Positions 61,703 through 64,000 of a DNA stretch of 64,000 nt are shown one piece after another (position 1 is the stretch's first letter; the number at the start of each line of letters is the position of its first letter). Source of the DNA: Leptasterias polaris (Eukaryota; Echinodermata; Asteroidea; Forcipulatida; Asteriidae); the NCBI GenBank assembly GCA_037783415.1, contig JAZGTN010000046.1, positions 3,974,501 to 4,038,500 on the forward strand, in the 5' to 3' direction. Below the pieces are notes generated by a model. That model was not told where the DNA came from. It saw only the letters and a list, made by a program, of their open reading frames with translations, and ran no database searches. A program made the position numbers and the translations under genes.

Positions 61703-62730
61703 ATGAAAATACTGTTCTTTTGTGGTATATTTGGGATAGAAAATATCGAAGAAATGTCCCAACCATGTTTCAAGATCGGTCAAAAAACAACCTTGGTATG
61801 CCGTGTGTGTGGGCCACAGTGTGGGTCAGAGCATTTTGTTTTAGGGGGATTAAAGCATGAATGGAGGGGATATACGGGTGTATACAATGGTTGTTCAGTG
61901 AGTTGTTCTATCATTCCGCCTGGGCATGGCCACACTTTTTTATAAGTTTAACAATAAAATATAGTCTTAATTGAGCATCTTAAATTGTACTAAATTGATT
62001 GGAAAAGTGGTAACATGAACACATGACACAGACAGCATCGTTCTTGTTAGTTGCGATATCGTAACCCTCCTTTCCCGACGGGCAGAGGAGGGTTACGATT
62101 ATCGCAACTATACGTTCTTGTCTGCTTGACTGTGCCATTTTATGTAGTGATAAAATAATGTTCGATTTTAAATCGCTTCATTTACTATGATGAAATTCTG
62201 TTTACTTTTGTACACAGATCTGTTTGGTGCCCTTATTTACAGAAAGGACAGCAACTTGCAGACTTGTAATGAAGTTACGACAAGGAAGGAAGATTGATTA
62301 TCGTTCTTTAGCTAACGGTGACCCCATTGGCAAAACTCGAACAAGTGCATCTAAACTTAGTTGGCCGTCATCGAAGCTTTGGAATATTGAGATTCTTGAC
62401 TCCAGGCAAACGGATGGAAAAGATGAGGTATTAGTTCACTACACTGGTTGGAGTGGCTTTGATGAGCGGCGTGACATTTCAGATGTTGTCGACAGAAACC
62501 CAGTGACCTTGAAAATAGTGATGCGTATTCATCATTTGTAAGCACTTTGAAGATAAATATCAAAGACAATTTGAACTTATTTATCCAGGGTGCAAGACAC
62601 TGAAATAACATTGAAGGTTCCTGTTCAGAATGAAACATTTGAAATCTTCTTAGATAACTTGCAACTAAAAAAGTGGAAGACACTACCCTCCGATTTCCAT
62701 GCTCCAAACGTTAAAAATAATTTACCATGA
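61703..62730 (+). CDS. Hypothetical gene-like segment with a chromo/Tudor-like motif (incomplete model)
   Basis: The best-supported part is exon 62218-62537 followed by a 51-bp GT-AG intron and exon 62589-62730. The frame is kept (phase 2), a TGA ends the ORF and AATAAA follows at 62767. It encodes LWNIEILDSRQTDGKDEVLV then HYTGWSGFDERRDIS, reminiscent of chromo-barrel/Tudor-knot folds, and ends FEIFLDNLQLKKWKTLPSDF. An upstream ORF (61703-61945) is Cys-rich (CRVCGPQCG, CSVSC, PPGHGH) and may be another exon, but no clean junction was found. It lies in a block missing from copy A. Function unknown. Confidence 0.35.
62048..62112. mobile_element. 65-bp foldback insertion with 9-bp flanking repeat
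   Basis: TAGTTGCGATATCGTAACCC... pairs with ...GGGTTACGATTATCGCAACTA, a stem of about 24 bp with one bulged base and a 14-base loop. CGTTCTTGT flanks it at 62039-62047 and 62113-62121. Architecture as at 14400-14460, but sequence unrelated. Confidence 0.7.
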
Positions 62731-63175
62731 TTTACTGTTATATGAGATAAACAATTATGATTTGTAAATAAAACGAGTTTGGCAAATCAAAAGTGTAACC
62801 AGTGAGTATTGTGTAGTACTATTTCTCTGTGAGAGCACATGACGAATAAACACCCCTGTACTGAACAATGGTATGGCCCAAATTCCTTAGATTTTTATCT
62901 AACGACAACCTCCCACACAGAACTGACTGTTCTCACACACAGAGACCAACACTAAAAGTAAAACTCTCGATTTTTCCTGTGTTCTTTAGGTTGACATTTT
63001 GCGTGAAACAAATCCATATGAAAAAAGTTTATTGTGCTGAGCTACTTTTTCTGCTCAAGCAGCTCTATGAAATTGTGCCCTGTATACTGAATCACCCATT
63101 CAGTCTTCCACCACACCAAAATCAAACCTTCGTAGGAACATTTCTCAGTTTGTAAGGTTTTCTCTTTTTTCTTCA

Positions 63176-63204
63176 CCCCCCCCCCCCCCCCCCCCCCCCC
63201 CCCC
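63176..63204. repeat. Poly-C tract (29 C)
   Basis: The orthologous tract in copy A (6947-6961) has 15 C, so it is unstable in length. Confidence 0.9.
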
Positions 63205-63311
63205 ACCACCTCGACCCGACCCACATCAATTTTATTCGTCAAATCAAATTTAGGCCTATTGTGTATTTTTACAATGTCTGGGCATCTTGGGTTTACAGCT
63301 ATATTATAATT

Positions 63312-63347
63312 ATCATGGAGGTAGGTCGGAATTCCTACCTCCATGAT
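63312..63347. repeat. Copy-C-specific palindrome
   Basis: ATCATGGAGGTAGG and CCTACCTCCATGAT are perfect 14-bp arms around an 8-base centre. Copy A (7047-7070) has only the right arm and the central GTAGGAATTCCTAC. Confidence 0.8.
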
Positions 63348-63534
63348 TATATCAAATAATTGTAAAACTTCCTTATCTTTTCCAATAACACGAGTCGCCG
63401 CGTTATCAACTTTATGCTCGCTAAACAATTAAAGCAACCATTGTGTGTATCATTTTGCAAAATTGTTACCACAGGCTGATCTTTTGTGTAACCTTTGCGT
63501 ATACACAATGAAGGGGGGAAAACCGTACTTTGGC

Positions 63535-63762
63535 TGCCATTTTGTTTGTTTTTCGAAGCAGGAAGTTCACAGAAATAAAATTGCTGTGTTGCGCAGCAGT
63601 GAGGTTGCGGTTCGCTTTCTACCTACCGTGGCTTTTACATTTCGGGTGACGTACACTTCCTGGATAAAAGTTGAAGTATACTTTCAATGATATAACGTTG
63701 GCTTGTTTGTTTCATTTCGATATTTAGTCTTCAGAACACACAGTATAACGTTGGATAAACAG
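63535..63762 (+). promoter_or_regulatory. Copy-C counterpart of the candidate Tie promoter and first exon
   Basis: Keeps the ETS-type CAGGAAGT, the CRE-like TGACGTA with following CTTCCTG, and the CAG|GTGAGT splice site. The YY1-type site is altered (GCTGCCATTTTG). If functional it would drive a gene beyond 64000. Confidence 0.35.
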
Positions 63763-64000
63763 GTGAGTGTTTCGTTTCCAATCACTGTTACTAGTGTTAG
63801 GTGCTTGATAATAATATATTTTAGCATTTCACTGATCGAGTGTGTTTTGACGACGCAAATACTGTGGTGATCATAAATTCACAACAATATTGTATTTTGG
63901 GCAAATAACCTGCTGTCGTTAAAACATGTAGTTCCTACTTTCCAAGTTGGAAGGGGGGGACTGTCCCTACTTTTTCCCAAGGAAAATACATCATTGTTTG

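Larger units (their letters stand above)
48388..64000. repeat. Segmental repeat copy C (continues past the window)
   Basis: Begins TTACACGTGAAATAATG directly after the truncated transposase. It follows copy B to 50428, is interrupted by the LTR element (50429-53906), then follows copy A to the window end. Copy-C-specific material is the MITE 48896-49271, the LTR element, 57240-58340 and 61078-63018. Copy A may instead have lost the last two. No protein gene beyond the items listed separately is seen in 53907-61070. Confidence 0.9.

Overview
The window is animal nuclear DNA: AT-rich, intron-rich, with canonical GT-AG exons and a dense load of transposon relics. The main gene is a Tie-family receptor tyrosine kinase. 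Its tRNA-derived SINEs, CR1/L2-like LINE tails and frequent TAGGCCTA motifs suggest a marine invertebrate deuterostome, probably an echinoderm. The species assignment is inference.

Layout. (1) 1-7710 is 'copy A' of a large segmental repeat. It opens inside the last codons of a Tie-like gene, so it is the 3' end and downstream flank of an upstream paralogue. (2) 7711-10839 is intergenic, with SINE and MITE remnants. (3) 10840-44562 is one Tie-like RTK on the + strand in 22 coding exons: signal peptide, two Ig-like domains, three EGF repeats plus a small Cys-rich exon, three FN3 domains, a TM segment, a complete kinase and a short tail with a YVNI motif. About 1,114 residues are predicted. (4) 43768-46755 is 'copy B' of the segmental repeat and carries the gene's terminal exon. 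(5) 46756-48388 is the 5' part of a Mutator-like transposase gene, cut off in its catalytic domain. (6) 48388-64000 is 'copy C', colinear with copy A to the window edge. It carries a second intact terminal Tie exon, a young non-autonomous LTR element, a Harbinger-like MITE and a small gene-like insert.

Reading. Copies A and C both run from a Tie terminal exon to a promoter-like block with a perfect 5' splice site (7235-7466 and 63535-63762). This is what a tandem array of Tie-like receptors would look like, each intergenic unit holding the 3' end of one gene and the start of the next. A further paralogue is predicted just beyond 64000.

Because the repeat is present two to three times, several insertions can be read against empty sites inside the same window: the LTR element, the MITE, a poly-C insertion and the small TA-GGCC-TA insertions. 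Two tiny perfect foldback insertions (61 and 65 bp) flanked by 9-bp direct repeats are the most unusual mobile-DNA signals here. All comparisons were made by eye. No alignment or database search was run.
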